Source of the DNA: Volvox africanus
Taxonomy: Eukaryota; Chlorophyta; Chlorophyceae; Chlamydomonadales; Volvocaceae
Assembly (NCBI GenBank): GCA_030268105.1
Contig: BSDZ01000005.1
Coordinates: forward strand, 2,046,001 to 2,110,000
DNA length: 64,000 nucleotides
Reading direction: 5' to 3'
The translations under genes were made by a program, and so were the position numbers. Below, piece by piece: positions 11,191 to 25,016 of the stretch (position 1 is the stretch's first letter; every line of letters starts with the position of its first letter). The notes below the pieces were generated by a model, which saw only the letters and a list, made by a program, of their open reading frames with translations, made no database searches and was not told where the DNA came from.

Positions 11191-14100
11191 TCATTTGTCC
11201 GAGGCCTGGCGATGCCAGGCCGCCAAGCTGGCATGGCACTCTGCTATGAGAAAGCTCCCGCTGCGGCTGCGGCTGTGGCTGCTCGGCGCCAGCCCTCCAC
11301 CAAGGCCCAGACCGCTGCTACTGGTGCCGACCGCACCGCGGTTCATGGACGGGGCCCCATCTATGACCCGCGGAACGAATGGAGATCCCCCAGCCGCCGC
11401 CATCGCCTCCAGCATCACGGGAGCCCAGGCGCTAAGCAGCCGCTCAGAGTTGGTGCTGGAATCGGATATTATTCGACCTAGACCTAGGCCATCCAGGACC
11501 AGCTTTGTCGACATGCTGCACGGGAAGCTCCCGGTGCCGACGGCAGCGCTGTCATTGGCAGCAGCAGGACCAGCAGCAGCAGCAACAGCAGCAGCAGGAC
11601 CAGCAGCAGCAGGACCAGCAGCAGCAGGACCAGCAGCAGCAGCAGCAGTGGTGGTAGTGGTGGTAGTGGTGGTAGTGGTGGTAGTGGTGATCTTGCCGGC
11701 ATCGGCTGGGGCTTTCTTGCCGACGCTGGCGGTGTTTAAGATGTCAGAAATGAACAGGCGGCCCGAAGCAGTGATGCACGGATTGCTTCCGTCATCGTCT
11801 TTGGCCGTAGCGACAGAATCGCCGACCTCCTGGACACCTTGGCCGACACCGATGGTGCCACTACAGTCGTCACCTTCACCGCCACCGTTGCAATCGGCGG
11901 TGGCAGTTATCAGGGACGCCACCGGCAGCTCCGCGATGCTCTTGGCAAGTGCTTCCATTTGTTCCAAAAGATGCTCTGGATCGGGAATCCCCAGACCTGC
12001 AGTAGCTTCCCCGTTCTGCTGATCTGCTCTAACGCCCTCATCTGGGCCGTGGGCTTGCGGCCGGCGTAACGGTCCGGAAGCGCTCACATCATGTCTTTTA
12101 GAGATGGCGCTGCTTTCCGTAAACAGCATCGGTGCGGAGGAAAGGGGAGCTCGGGCTTTGGCTCCAACGCATCCGCTGCCAATGCCAGTAGTGGAGGCAG
12201 CTGTGCCACTGCCAGGTGGGGACGGGGCAGAAGCCTGAGCTGAGGCTGGAGCTGACGCACGGGATGTTAATGAGTCCTGGTTCACTGACAGAGGCGGTGC
12301 CGCGTACACTGACGCCTCCAGGTAACTTTGCACGGGCGGAGTCCATAAGTGTGTGCGCATAAGGCCCTTACCCTTGACCTGATCACACGTGTCGTGTGTG
12401 AGATGGGATGGAAAGCCCGGTAGGGGGAAAAGGTGGGAAGGGAGGGAAGGGGGGGGAGGGAGGGAAGGGAGGGAAGGGAGGGAAGGGAGGGAAAGGGGGG
12501 AAGGGAGGGAAGGGGGGGAAGGGAGGGAAGGGAGGGAAGGGAGGGAAAGGAGGGAAAGGAGGGAAGGGAGCGAAGGGAGGGAAGGGAGGGGAGGGAGGGA
12601 AGGGAGGGAAGGGAGGGAAGGGAGGGAAGGAAGGGAAGGGAGGACATGAAAACGAAACTGGAACGGGCGTGGCAAAGCTGGAGACACCGGCACAGCAGCA
12701 TCAGAGAGACGATCTTAGTAGCAAGATATCCAGGACAACGTGTCTCAGCATATCAATTGTGCATCGCCACCTGCTTGCGCTGTGTTGTACCATGCTCGAA
12801 CGAAGAGCTCGCGAGTGAATGTCAGTCGGGATTAGGCATCCTAATCGTTATCATCATGATACTACACATTGCGTATCACTCTTCAATCATCGCCAATCGC
12901 ACAAAAAAGGGAAGGAGCATCGATATCAATTGATCGCACCTCAATGCCGCCTGTGGGCTGCCAGCCCGGCTCGTTCTGCAGCATGCCATACGTGTCGTCA
13001 CTGACGTGGATGCTGCCCGGGACGCCTGTGCTCTCCATTCGGCTCGCTACCGGGGCAAGGAAGGCAACCCAAGTTTGGAATGTAGGTTGACATTGAAACA
13101 ATACGAAACGTGATAACAGAACCTAAGAACCCCCTCGTCGTCACTGCAGCCGATGAAGCAATGTGTGGATCATGCTACCAATGACATCACTGGGTTTAGG
13201 TGGCAACAAAACAGCCCCTCCTCCTGCACCCCTCTCTAAACCCCCATCCCGCTCACCCGTGTTTACGGTGTCCCCAAAGAGGCAGAATCGCGGCATGCGG
13301 GTGCCCACCACTCCACTGACCACGGGCCCGCTGTGGATGCCCACGCGGACCCTTACCGGTGCGCCAGACGTGGGCAACCTGACACAAGCCGCGGCTCGTA
13401 ACATTGCCTGTTGAAAGGGCATTAGATGGGAATACAGACAAAGCAGCAACCCGAGCTGTCTGAGACGCGAACAATATCCCAAAATCCTTGCAAAATGGTG
13501 ATAAGTGGCTGGGCTTAAGAAGGCTGCACGATCTCGCGCTTAGTTACCTCCCCTGGATCGAATCTTTCTTCAGATGCTACCCTAAGACTCTGCTGTTGCT
13601 GGCTGGGCTCAGGCACACCGAACAACCACAATTATAACTACAACCATAACGACTAGAATCAAGAACGAGAAAGACGCTTCGGTCCCCCACGGAGAGTCAA
13701 AATGTATTAAATCCCCAAATTACGAAAGCTAAGGCGGAACAGAACATCCTACAGAGATGCTGGTGGTGAGGCTGAATCTGACAAATGTTGGTTGAACTGT
13801 CGGTTGGGGTGAATGGATGAGGGTGGCCCTCAAGCCGCGGGGAGAACGAAACAGGGCTCTCTGCCCAGCAGGTTAGGTAAATGGGTCGCAGCTAGAGAGA
13901 AATGCTACCCTGTGACGAAGACATTGAGTGACATTGAGTGAGATAAAGCCATCTTCAGAAGTCTGCACGTACGGTTTCGCCGATCGTGCAGATATATGGT
14001 GAGACTTTACACGAATAAGTTCCCAGGAAGATACATCTGAGGCCCACTACGGATTCATATATTTGAAACACGCAAGTTCAGGTTCAGGTGAGATGGGGAT

Positions 14101-17100
14101 GCGAACAGACTGGCGACATACATGTTATGGAGAACAGGCAGGGAGGATCCCGCACTTACGATACGGGTGCGAGTGACAATTACCGTCTCCACCCAGCTTG
14201 TATACAATTGTTGCCGAATATGCCTCTTGAAATGCTGAGTTGGTGCTTCTTGAACCTTAAATTATACTTGCGTGTGTGTTCTTGTGTGTGCCATGTGCTG
14301 TGTACACGGTACGACTCCTACACAGCAGGTGGTCTCCCTCTGTTGTATCTCTGTGTTAGTATCCGCCATACTGCTTAAGCCTGATCGGAAAATGTCCAGT
14401 TTCCTGATCATCTTGGATATTTGCCGTAGATACCCCAGGATACTACACCCTCCTGGCCGTCGCCGTCGCCGCTCACAACATGCATAGCTCGTACTGCCTA
14501 GCTCGTACTTCCGTAAACACTGAGAACCGAGATAATGTTGATTGGCATTGAATGGGCTTCAAGACCTACCATATGAAAGCTTGCAAAGCTTAACAAACCT
14601 ACCTTAGCGAAGGCAAAGACGTTTGCCGCCTGGTCCGGGTCTACATGGCCGCCTCCTTGCACCGCCGCCATGCCGTCCTCGTCCTCGCGGATAAGACCCC
14701 CGGCGACCATGTAGCAGTCACCAATCGTCTCAACCTGAGAGCGGGAGGGGGGTGGGGGAGAGATCGAACGGGGGGAGGCGGCAGGGAAGAAGGGGACGAC
14801 GAAGGCAGGGTAAGGAAAAAGAGTTCGATGAGGTCTATTGGAGGGCAGGGGCGGGCTTGGAAGCATGGGGCATAATGTGGGTCGGCGGCAGGAATAGGCC
14901 TAGACCGTAAAAACAAGTCCAACTGTACAAACAAGTCCATCGCTTGTAAATGCGATGGCTCAACCCTAGGGACGCCGAATCAAAGACACTAATTGCAACA
15001 AAAACACAATTCAGAAAGCAGCGTGTGCCGTCGGATAGTTACATTGCCAAGGCCACTGTGTGGCATCACGGATTGCGTAATTGCGGTCCCGGCCCTAAAT
15101 CCGAAACCAAGCCAACTAATAACGGTTGCAACGGCTTATACGGACCAACTACTAGGACCAACTCGCCTTGTACACTCGGTAGTAATCCAGCATGGCATCG
15201 AAGCGCGTGAAGAGGGTGTTGAGGAAGGCCATCACCACGCGGGCTGGCAATACCTTGCACATGGGTGTGAAGCCTGAGGTGGAGCATGCATCATGGCGGA
15301 CGATAGTGAAGGGTTTGATAATGCGCTTCATGAAAGTAACGAAGAAATATGAGCATCCAATACCATGGACATGCCGTGTATATACATGATGCTCCTGGTT
15401 CTTGGGACCAATGATGTGCTGCTAACTACATCCCTCTCTCCCGCGTAACCTAAATAAGCTATATATGCTTGCTTTGGAAATTACCGCGTTCCGATGTTTC
15501 CATTGGGATTTTTCAGTAACCACTTATTTTTCTGTAACCAAAAATATTTCGGACTTTAGAAGTAGTAACCAGGAAAATAATTGGTCGGGAGTTGGGCCGA
15601 TTACGTGCGATGGATGGTACAATAGGGTGTAGCTAGTAGCCTGGGGTGTAGCTGCAGTAAACTATATACCTTTGGTCTACAAATATGAATAGGTAATCAT
15701 GCGATAAGCATGATACTTAAAAAGCTCGTGATATGAAAAACCAGGTCGCTGTACGTCTTGGTAGGTGAACCAATAGTTAAGTCACCCTGGTGGAGTGCTT
15801 TGGCCAGACAATAAAGTATTACAATACTAATTGTTCGGAGTTCAAGACTCCACTGCCACCTGAGCCCACTAGGTGTACCATTTTGCTGTACTGTCATACT
15901 TGCGAGCTCTCACAAAGCCAAGTAAGGCCAAGCTTCCAAATAGAAAGTCTAGCATCGTGAAGACGACTGCTACAGTAGCCTAAGGGTGATCTGATCGATC
16001 CGAGATGCCCAATTATCTGAAAATCTTCTAATGGGCCCTATGTGCAGGCGGAGATAATAAATAGAGATGCAATGGAGAGATGGGCTAACCCTGGTTCAGT
16101 GTCCGCCGGGCCCCTGGTCCCCAGCTTTTTTTTGTTTATTCGAAAACTTACAAACAAATGTACGAATAAGAAAGCTGAAATGAAGTCCCAAATGAGCTCT
16201 TGCTCTTTCAACAAGGCAAAGGCACAAGGACAAGCAAATTGAGGTAGGGTTCATCATCAAGGTTCTGAACCTTCAGAATCGAAACCAGCAAGGTGGTGTG
16301 GAGCAACTACCCCGCCCAGAACTGGGGCCTCTGCATTTGTATGTATGCCCAGGACTGGCCTTTTTGGGAAAGTTTGGGAGATTTTAGGCAGAGTGTAGCA
16401 GTAGTCGTCCTAATGATGCTAGATTTCTTAGGCGGAAGCGTCATTTCGAGAGCACGCAAGTATGTATTACCAACATAAAGATGTTCTATATGGTCATATA
16501 CATACACAGATGCTTTAGCGAGACAGCGGGAGCACGCATGACCTATTTATATTTGCGAGCTAAGTCGATGTAGTAGCTACACAGCCATCCATGAAATAAA
16601 CTAAAAACTTCTAATTAGAATCAAGACAAGGTTGTACATATATTTGTATTTATTCATGCTCCGAAAGGGCACAAAGGCCCCCTAGCCTATTTTTTTGCGA
16701 TTGTAAGTTTGTAACCATCGTTGCAGAAAAAAGTCAATCTATACCAAATGTAAGGTTCGCGAAAACGAAAAACAAACATTGGCCTCAGCACATCTTGGTT
16801 GTTGTTCATAAGATAACGATTATTAATAAATAATATAGTAAAGAAATAATATACATGATACTATTGTTAAGTGTTAATAACACAATACAAATTCATTTTT
16901 GCATTTATACACAATAACAGATTTGGCCCTGGCCGTAAGATACTAATTCCGAACTCCCAACTCCTAATCCTAAACCCTAAGCCCAGCTGATCCCGATCCC
17001 GATCCCAATGCCCGTCTGATAACGGTTTCTTGCCTTGTATGTCAGCAAACAGCACCGTGACCTGCGAGGTCCCAGCATACAAGTCAAGCGGCACAAACAC

Positions 17101-20100
17101 GCCCCGCATTAGGAGGGGATCTATATCTGGGTTAGGGGTGTATGTGGGGGCATTCTTCGACATGCAGCGGCGGAACGGATCAACGAAACCTCCCCCATGC
17201 GCCCGCCCAAATAACGCGTGACTCCTAATGTGATAACATCTACGTAAGCCGCAGTTAATCCGAATCCAAAACCACTGATATTTGTTATAACGGTACGATA
17301 TACATATAGTCGGCATGGGAGACTGGATGAGGGTGCCCCGAAACACCGGGGAAGGTAGGGACTGCCAGGTTAGTGGCCACGGGTGATGTACCCCCCTATC
17401 CTACACACACATATAATCACGCGGACGGCGAGGACCCCGGTTATAGTGACTTGCGAGCCGACCAGGAGTGGATTTGAGGCCGCCCTTGATCCGGAAGATT
17501 CCACTGGATGCTGGCGGTGGGTGCTGAACCCGGGAAAATCACTGATTTCGGAGCAGTCAACTAATCTCTAGGGGTGAATGGATGAGGGTGCCCCGAAATA
17601 CAGGGTAAGGTAGGGACTACTGCCAGGTAGTGGCCACAGGTGAAGCGAAGCCTCTCTATCCCACACATATATAATAACGCGCAACACACCTTGGAGTGCC
17701 AGGTAGCTAGACGGTTGCAGTCCCGAATTTGAGGTCGCCAATGCTCCGAAGTCATATTGCTAGGGCTGGGGGATTGGGACGGCAGAAAGCTCAGATCAGG
17801 GCTGGATTCGGCCGTCGTTAGGCCGCTTGGACTTAAAATATTGCCAGTCACTGACTGCATCCCTGACGGCGCCACAGACTCCTCTGTGATGTACTGAAGC
17901 ACTGCATGCCGCCGCCGCCGCCGCAGTCGCCGCCGCCACCGGATGTGCGCAGATAGATATGCCGCAAAAACGTGCATCCCGGTGAAAAGATGGAAACGAG
18001 GACGGAAGCTTCAGTTCTCAAATATAAGTGTATAAATGCATGAATGCATGAATGCATAAATGTATAAATGTATAAATGTATAAATGTATAAATGTATAAA
18101 TGTATAAATGTATAAATGTATACATAAACATGGATGGATGGATGCATGGATGGATGGATAGATAGGTAGGTACATATTTGCTGCTGTACGTAACGGGCGT
18201 CACACTATTGACGGCGAAACGTGCTGTTGCAGGATCCTAAGGCCCCAGAGGCAATGTCAAATTATGCATTATGTTGGCATGAAGAGGTGCAGACACTCAG
18301 ACACACGTCGTGCAAAGTCTGTTACTTGTTTGGGAGTCCGACGCCGGTCTAATCCTTTACGAGATATATCATAAGTACTACAACATCGGCAGGTGTTTCA
18401 ACAACTGCGTTATCTTTTTCTTGCCTATCGAAAGGTATCAATCTTTTCACAGCGTACCGTGTCTTGGGAAGATCTGCTCCAGCAGCCGGTGCTCCACCTC
18501 CGCCACCTGATGCACGTGCCTCTCCGCCACGACCTTGTCCGTCACATCTTGCTGAACCAGCACAACCGCCAAACTGCCCGTCATTGGATCTAAGACTCTA
18601 GTGGCGCACACCTCGTGCCAGCACTCGCGTACGGGGCCCTGGGGCTGCAGGGGCGAGTCCGCTACCGACTGGTGGGGCGGCGGCGACGCCAGCTGCCGCC
18701 GCTGGGTAGTACCAGCAGACGCCGCCGCCGCTGCCGCCGCCACCATACTACTGGTATGGCCATCAGTCCCTTCCTTGCCCCCACCAGCCGATGTAGCGTT
18801 GCAGGCGCCGTTTCCAGCCATATCCATTGCCCTTGCCTCCGTTCTGCCCGTGTATGCGGATCTGATATCGGCGGAGGCGGCCGCCGCCGTCATCGCTGCC
18901 TCAGGAATCTGCTGTAGTATCGACCGACCGCCGCCGGGGACACGCGCGGACGTGGCGATGGTATTTGATGGCTCGGAATCGGGCGCAAGGATGTCCGCGG
19001 CGCCGCTGGTAAGAAGCGACGCCTTACTGAGCGCACTACTGCCAATGCGCAGTAACATGCTCGGACGGCCAGGCAGTAGCGGGGATGGCCGATTGCGTGG
19101 CGTGCAGGACGCCTCTATGGCAGCGTCCTCCGCGGCGGCGCCGCTGTTGCCGTATGGCAAACCGTACGAGAAAGCCGAAGCCTTGAACATGGCGCCGACT
19201 CCCCCGCCGCTGGCAGGGACGCCGTCGCCGCCGCAGGTACCGACGCCTGCGGAGCCGTACAGCGACGAGCCGCTGAACGCATGTGCCGGCACTATTGGAG
19301 CACGCAATCTTAACGAGCTGCGCTGACCGCTAACTGCCGATGCGGGCTGCCCGCCGGTATGAGTCCTGGAGCGCCCCGTCGGCGTCAGGCAGCCGCTGGT
19401 TCCGGAGCTGACGATTGAGTGTGGCGTGGAGGGCGTGGAGGCTAGCTGTGGTAGCAGCGGCGTCGGTACCGCCGCTGACGAGGGAATCGCCGCGACCGCC
19501 GTTGGGATTGCCCCCGGCGGCAACAGAGCATGCGGTGCCGTACGCAGGCTGGATGCGAATGCGAGGACGCGCGAGGATTGCGGTCTAGGCCAGGCAGACG
19601 AGGGGCCAGCGGCTGCGGCTGCGGCTGTAGAGGTAGCACTGCCTAGGCCGCTACCGGCCGCCATGACGCCGACGCCGCTGATGCTCATGGGAGTAGACAG
19701 AGAAACATATCCAAGCGATGCGACATCACCACATGTAATCCTCTCTTGGCCCAAGGCGCCGTCGGCCACCTCCCGCGCGGAATGTTGACGCGGCATCGTC
19801 GGCGTCGTCGGCACCATGATTGCCGTCGTCGCAGTCGGCGCTGTCGTTGCAGCCGCCGTATGGCAGTTATCAGGCTGCTTCAACTGCTGCGACGGCGCAG
19901 CCAAGTTCCTTTCCGTGGTCGCAGCAGAGTTGGCGGCCACAGTGTCAGTGTCGATCTCATCACCAATGCCCGTTAGCAGCGCAAGAAGCCTTAAATCTTG
20001 CTGCTCGACAGGTCCGCTTGCTTCAGCGGGCGGTTGTGGTGGTGAATGTGGTGGCGACGGCGCCGCCATTCCCACCCCCTCCACTGACCCATCGATATGA

Positions 20101-23100
20101 TGTTTCGGTGCTACCGGGATCCCTTCCTTCGTTTTCGCAAAGGCGGCGGTGTTCCCAACCGGAAAGCTAACGCCTGGGACGGGCGCTCCGCTGCCGCCGT
20201 TGCCGCCCATGTGATCCACCACAGCCACCGTTTTAATAGTACCCGAGCCGGCGGCGCCGGGAGCCTCCCCGCCGCCGCCGCCGCCGCCATCACCATTGCC
20301 GCCGGCAGTAAGGTTTCGCCCACTTTGCAAATTCTCTTGTGAGGATCGGCGAACGGAGAGCAGTAGCAACGATTGCGCCGTCTCAGGAAGGCGGGTGTGA
20401 CGGCCGCAGAAACCACCAAGGGACGGGGCTGCTCCTGCGGGGTTCAGCCCCTGCGAGTCCGAATCTGGATGCAACTCGTCAGCCAAAATAGGTGACGCCG
20501 CTTCCGCCGCCATTGCCGCCGCTGCCACTATCGGCACGGAAGGTGTTGTCGCTGTGCTGGCGGCTGCACACATGGCGATGGAACTGACACCGCCCCACTG
20601 ATGCTGTACATCCATTTCTTGTTGTTGTTGTTGCTGCTGCTGAGAGTCTTTCATGCCGAGGCCCCAAACGGTGTTAGTCGTGGGGAGCGGGGCCATGGGG
20701 GTGTTAGCTACCTCCATTTCTAGGGTGCCAAAAGGCCGTTCGGCTGTGGCTGCGGCGGTGGTGGTGTTGGTCGCCGTCGTGGTGTTGGGGCTGCTCGGGA
20801 TATTGGCTAGGCCGCAGGGATCAAGCACGACGGACCTCTGAGACGTTGTGGTGGGGCAGGGCCAGGGGCCCGCGCTGGTTGCGGAAGTGGCGTCCAGATC
20901 GACGCCGGGCATAAGGACCTGGGCAACGACAAGGTTTTGCATCGTACAGCAGGGTATACGGCAGGTTATCATAGAATGCATGGGTAAGGCCCTGCTCACC
21001 CGGTTGCAACCTGTAAGCAAAATATCTCTATCGTTTTTTTGCGTGTTTGTTTGTTGATACATTTTACTTGGTTTGTTTTGGTGAGAGAAGGGGATTGGGA
21101 ACGGCTCGGTCATTCGGTGAACCCAATCATCCGTGTGTCCCGTTGGCTCGTCGTCAGCTATCTCATCTCAAAATTGTTTATAATTTAATATTTTCAATAT
21201 AGGTAGATAATCATAATCATGCTATATATTCTATGTAAACATTTTTGTATAATAATATTTTTAATAGTCCTTAAATAAATTCACAATATCAACGAATTCA
21301 CACCATTCACTACAATATCACACACACACACACACATATATATGTATATGTGATACGTGATATATTAATATGTGATATATGTGAATTCGTTGATATTGTG
21401 AATGTATTTAAGGACTTATAAAATTATTATTATACAAAAATGTTTACATAGAATATATAGCATGATTATGATTATCTATCTATATTGAAAATATTAAATA
21501 TTATATATATATATATACACCATAAGGACATTTAATCCCCTGATGCGTCCGCCCTCGTACCTGCCAAGTGCTCGTGGCCAAACTGTTGCTCGTTTGTAAA
21601 GACCGCCGTACAGAGAATGACTGGCGGCGGCGCACGTGGCCCCGACATGGCGGTGACGACGCCATCACTTGCGGCACCGCCAGCGGGGCGGCTGTGGATA
21701 TGGCCGGCATCGTTGATACCGGGTTAAAGGTCGCACGGGAGCGAGGGCCGGCGCCGCTGTTCAGGCCACCTTCGCCGCCGTTTCGCACCGTTCCTGGTGT
21801 CAAGGAAAGGTGCGAAGTAAGGGAAGACCGGGATGTACTGCGTGGCCGTACAAACGGCCCGTCTTCGACAGCTCCGGAACCGCGCTTGGGGTCTGCAGCC
21901 GCGGCGGCAGTGCCATGAAAGACGCTACCCAGGTTAGCAGCCTCAGGTATGCCAGGGCCCTCCCTCTTCATCTCCTTCACAGCCTGGGACAGTTGGTGTG
22001 AAGACGCCGAAGCGACGGCGCAACTCTGTGCTGATCTCTGTACGACATGCTCGTTGACGTCGTCATCGTCGTCGACATACCCTTTTGTGGAATGCTGGTT
22101 CGTACGCCAAGGTACACCTCGCGGGAGCCGCTGCTGCGTCCCTGGAGCGGACCCCCGAAGGTGGTCATCATCTTCTTCCTCTTCCACCACCTCCACCGTC
22201 GTACCGCCGGCGGCGCCAGGGCTACCCCAGAGCTGCGTCGGAGACACGGGAGCCCGCACCCCTGCCATACGGCTGCGGTTGGCGGCGTCGACAGTGTACG
22301 ACAGGAAGCGTCCCAACAGTTCCGGTACCCTATGTACTCTGCCCTTGGCGACCCTGGCAGCTTTGGCAGCGGCGGCGACCAGCCCTATGCCTCGGTTGTC
22401 CGCCACCGCGACGGTGCCGGTGCCGCTATGAGCGATGGAGGAGCGTACACCTAGTCCAGGTGCAGCGTCAGACTCTGCCTGAGTGTGCTTCCGTGACAAC
22501 TGCCCCTCTGACGCCGATTCCTCAGGTACGGCTGGGAAGCTCAACGTGGGGTTGTCAATGGAGATGCAGCGGTTGGGTGCGGGACGCCGCGGCGGAAGCG
22601 CCAAGCATGCTGATACCGCCAGCCCCGGTCCCGTAATTGCAGCAGCGTGGCCGCCGCCACTGCCGCTAACATCCGGCACCGACAAGTCATCCCGTCGCAG
22701 GGTATCTGCAATGATTAGGGAGGGTGCGGCAGCGGCAGCGGTGGCGGCGGTGGCGGCGGCTACGCTGCCAACGCTGTTGACACAGCCAAAGTAGCCGTTA
22801 CTGGAAACAAAAGACTCCGGAACGGGCGTGGATGACATTTCTAGGGCGTTACGGCACCCTGCACCGCAGGGAGTTTGTCGTGGCGTATGAAGGCTGGTGT
22901 CCGAACCAATGGGAGAGCCGCAGGTTCCGCGTCCCGCCGCCGCCGCCGGAACCCCGCGATGGCCAGCTCTCGCAGCGGCGGCGGTGGCGGCGCCGCCGCC
23001 ATTGCTTGATCCGCCCCGCAGTCGAGACCGTAGGATGCTGCTTCCCCATCTGGCGAACGGGGAGAAGCTGGTTCCTACGCTTCCTGGGCTAGCTGGGATT

Positions 23101-24970
23101 TGAGAGCTGCTTTCAGAAGCAGTTTTGGAGCTTCGGATGTCCTTGAACGACGATCCTTTCGCCGACGGATAGTTCGCACGCAAAGCCTCTCCCAGGACGG
23201 TGGCGGCGCCGTGCTTGCCGCAATCGTCGTTGTCGGCCTCGTCAAAATGGCTATGGTAGTTAGAATTCGAGTGGTTGATACTGTTGAAGCGGTTGGCGTC
23301 CACGCAGTCCACGTCCAACGCCGATGAAACACTCGCTGAGCCAGCTAACGGTCCCGGAAGGGCTAAGTTGACGCCACTGGCGGCGCCGGCGGCCACTTTA
23401 CGGCCGAATCCATTCCTGGAGCTTAAGAGCCGGTTTGCTAACCCTCCCAGCAAGAAGGCCGAGGCGCTTCGTCGCGGCGCCCGCCGATTGAGGGACGTAC
23501 TCCCCGCTGCGCCTGTCTTTGTCGCCGCCATCACCATCGCCGCTGCCGACTCCATCTTCGCCTTGTCTTGGTTTTCATCTCGTCCAGCGGCAATTGTGAA
23601 CTGCGGCAGCGTAGCATCGGCCGATGCGAATTGGATGAGCGAGCTGGAGGGCTATGACCGGGCATCAGGGCATCGAATCTGAGTTAAAGAATTAATGCGT
23701 GTCATGGGATTCGATTACGGGTGGCAATAAACATCACTTTATAAACTTTATTTTTATAGTACAAATTGTGCCCTTGGTTTTTAGTATATCTCTACACCAA
23801 AGACTTCGACGAATCAGTTCACGGCGAGGAGTCCAATTCTCCTCAAACCATAAAGCATAAACTAAGGAGATAACTCGCCCCAAGACTTGATTCGCCACAG
23901 TATCTCATTCGTTTCTCTGTTCATCCGCACCACCAACGCAACCGCTGTAACCGCAACGGGTATGCCGCATGGCACTAGGGCCGGCCTTACCAACGATGTT
24001 TGCGTTTCCTTCCCAATCAGGGTCATCGATCGCTCAACGCCGCCGGAGCATCCATCGTCATCGCCTCCACGACCATCTGCCGCTTCCGTTGTCCGTAAAT
24101 TGGCGGCACCGGCTCCATTGTGCTGCCTCAGTCCCTCAATTTGCATGCGCTGCCTCAGTCCCTCCGTCACCGCCCGCATCGCCTCGTGGAAGTCAGAACC
24201 CATACTACCCAGAATGCCGCCGTCACCACCGTCACCACCGTCATCACCTGCGGTGATACCAAACACCATTGTTAGTTCTTATCTAGCAACCACTAGTACG
24301 ACAACTAGACAGTCAACTATTCTCCATGCCTCACTTGCGTATCCACAGACGCCAACGTCGACACAGACACAGACACAGACACAGACATATACACAGACAC
24401 ACAGACACAGACACAGACACAGACACAGACACAGACACAGACATATACACAGACACAGACACAGACACGGACACAGACAGACACAGACACAGACACAGAC
24501 GCGGAAGCCGCAACACTGATATTGAGACCCCTCCCCCTCCCCCTCCCCCTCCCCGTCCCCCTACCCCTCACCTTCAATTCCCCTATCGCGATCACGGTTG
24601 CAGTTCACTCCAGCAACGGATCCCACCGTCGCGGCTGATTCGTGCTGTCGTAACCCATCATCACGGAAGCCATGTTCTCGACTGCGAGGGCCCTCGGCAT
24701 TCCCATCCCTACCCTCATGCAATGCAGAGTCGTTGAGTGTTTCTGGAACCCGGATAATACCTGGCGAGGGAGTGGAGGGGGAGGGGGAAGACGAATACTT
24801 GTGGTTTTCTGTATTTTGGTATTTGTGAGTTTCTGTGTTTGGTGGTGAAGTGGTGAATGACAATCGGAACGGATAGCAAAAGAACGCACATGCTCGCACA
24901 CACATACTTACATATATGTGGTAGTATTAGTAGAAGTAGTATACATATACACATATGTACAAATACATAT

Positions 24971-25016
<46 letters not shown>

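Larger units (their letters stand above)
12940..17901 (-). other. Catalytic guanylate cyclase domain exons of gene 1
   Basis: Six exons encode the cyclase fold. 17901-17690 begins VLQYITEE and ends ATWHSK. 17061-17034 gives VTVLFADIQ with the first metal Asp. 15273-15167 gives [10 protein letters not shown] to YRVYK. 14734-14603 gives [13 protein letters not shown] with the second metal Asp; the Glu before TIGD is the guanine-recognition residue of guanylate cyclases, where adenylate cyclases have Lys. 13407-13257 gives [16 protein letters not shown] and [13 protein letters not shown], whose Cys takes the place of the adenylate cyclase Asp. 13046-12940 begins ASRMES; the Asn of NTAS and the Arg of SRM are the transition-state pair. 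The domain is closed by [12 protein letters not shown] at the start of 12378. All key residues are present, so activity is expected. Two introns here start with GC instead of GT (after 17034 and after 15167). Confidence 0.9.

Noticed and set aside
11195..12022. 275-codon plus-strand frame opposite the last exon of cyclase gene 1
   Set aside because: It is the antisense of a GC-rich coding exon. The minus strand continues the cyclase domain in phase, while the plus frame has no family features.
12389..12933. Gly-Lys-Gly and Arg-Glu-Gly repeat frames, and Leu-Pro-Ser frames on the other strand
   Set aside because: They are translations of the GGGAGGGAA minisatellite, which lies in an intron.
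12940..17901. Adenylate cyclase as the activity of gene 1
   Set aside because: The base-recognition positions are Glu (VETIGD) and Cys (MPRFCLFGD), the guanylate cyclase pair. Adenylate cyclases have Lys and Asp or Thr there.
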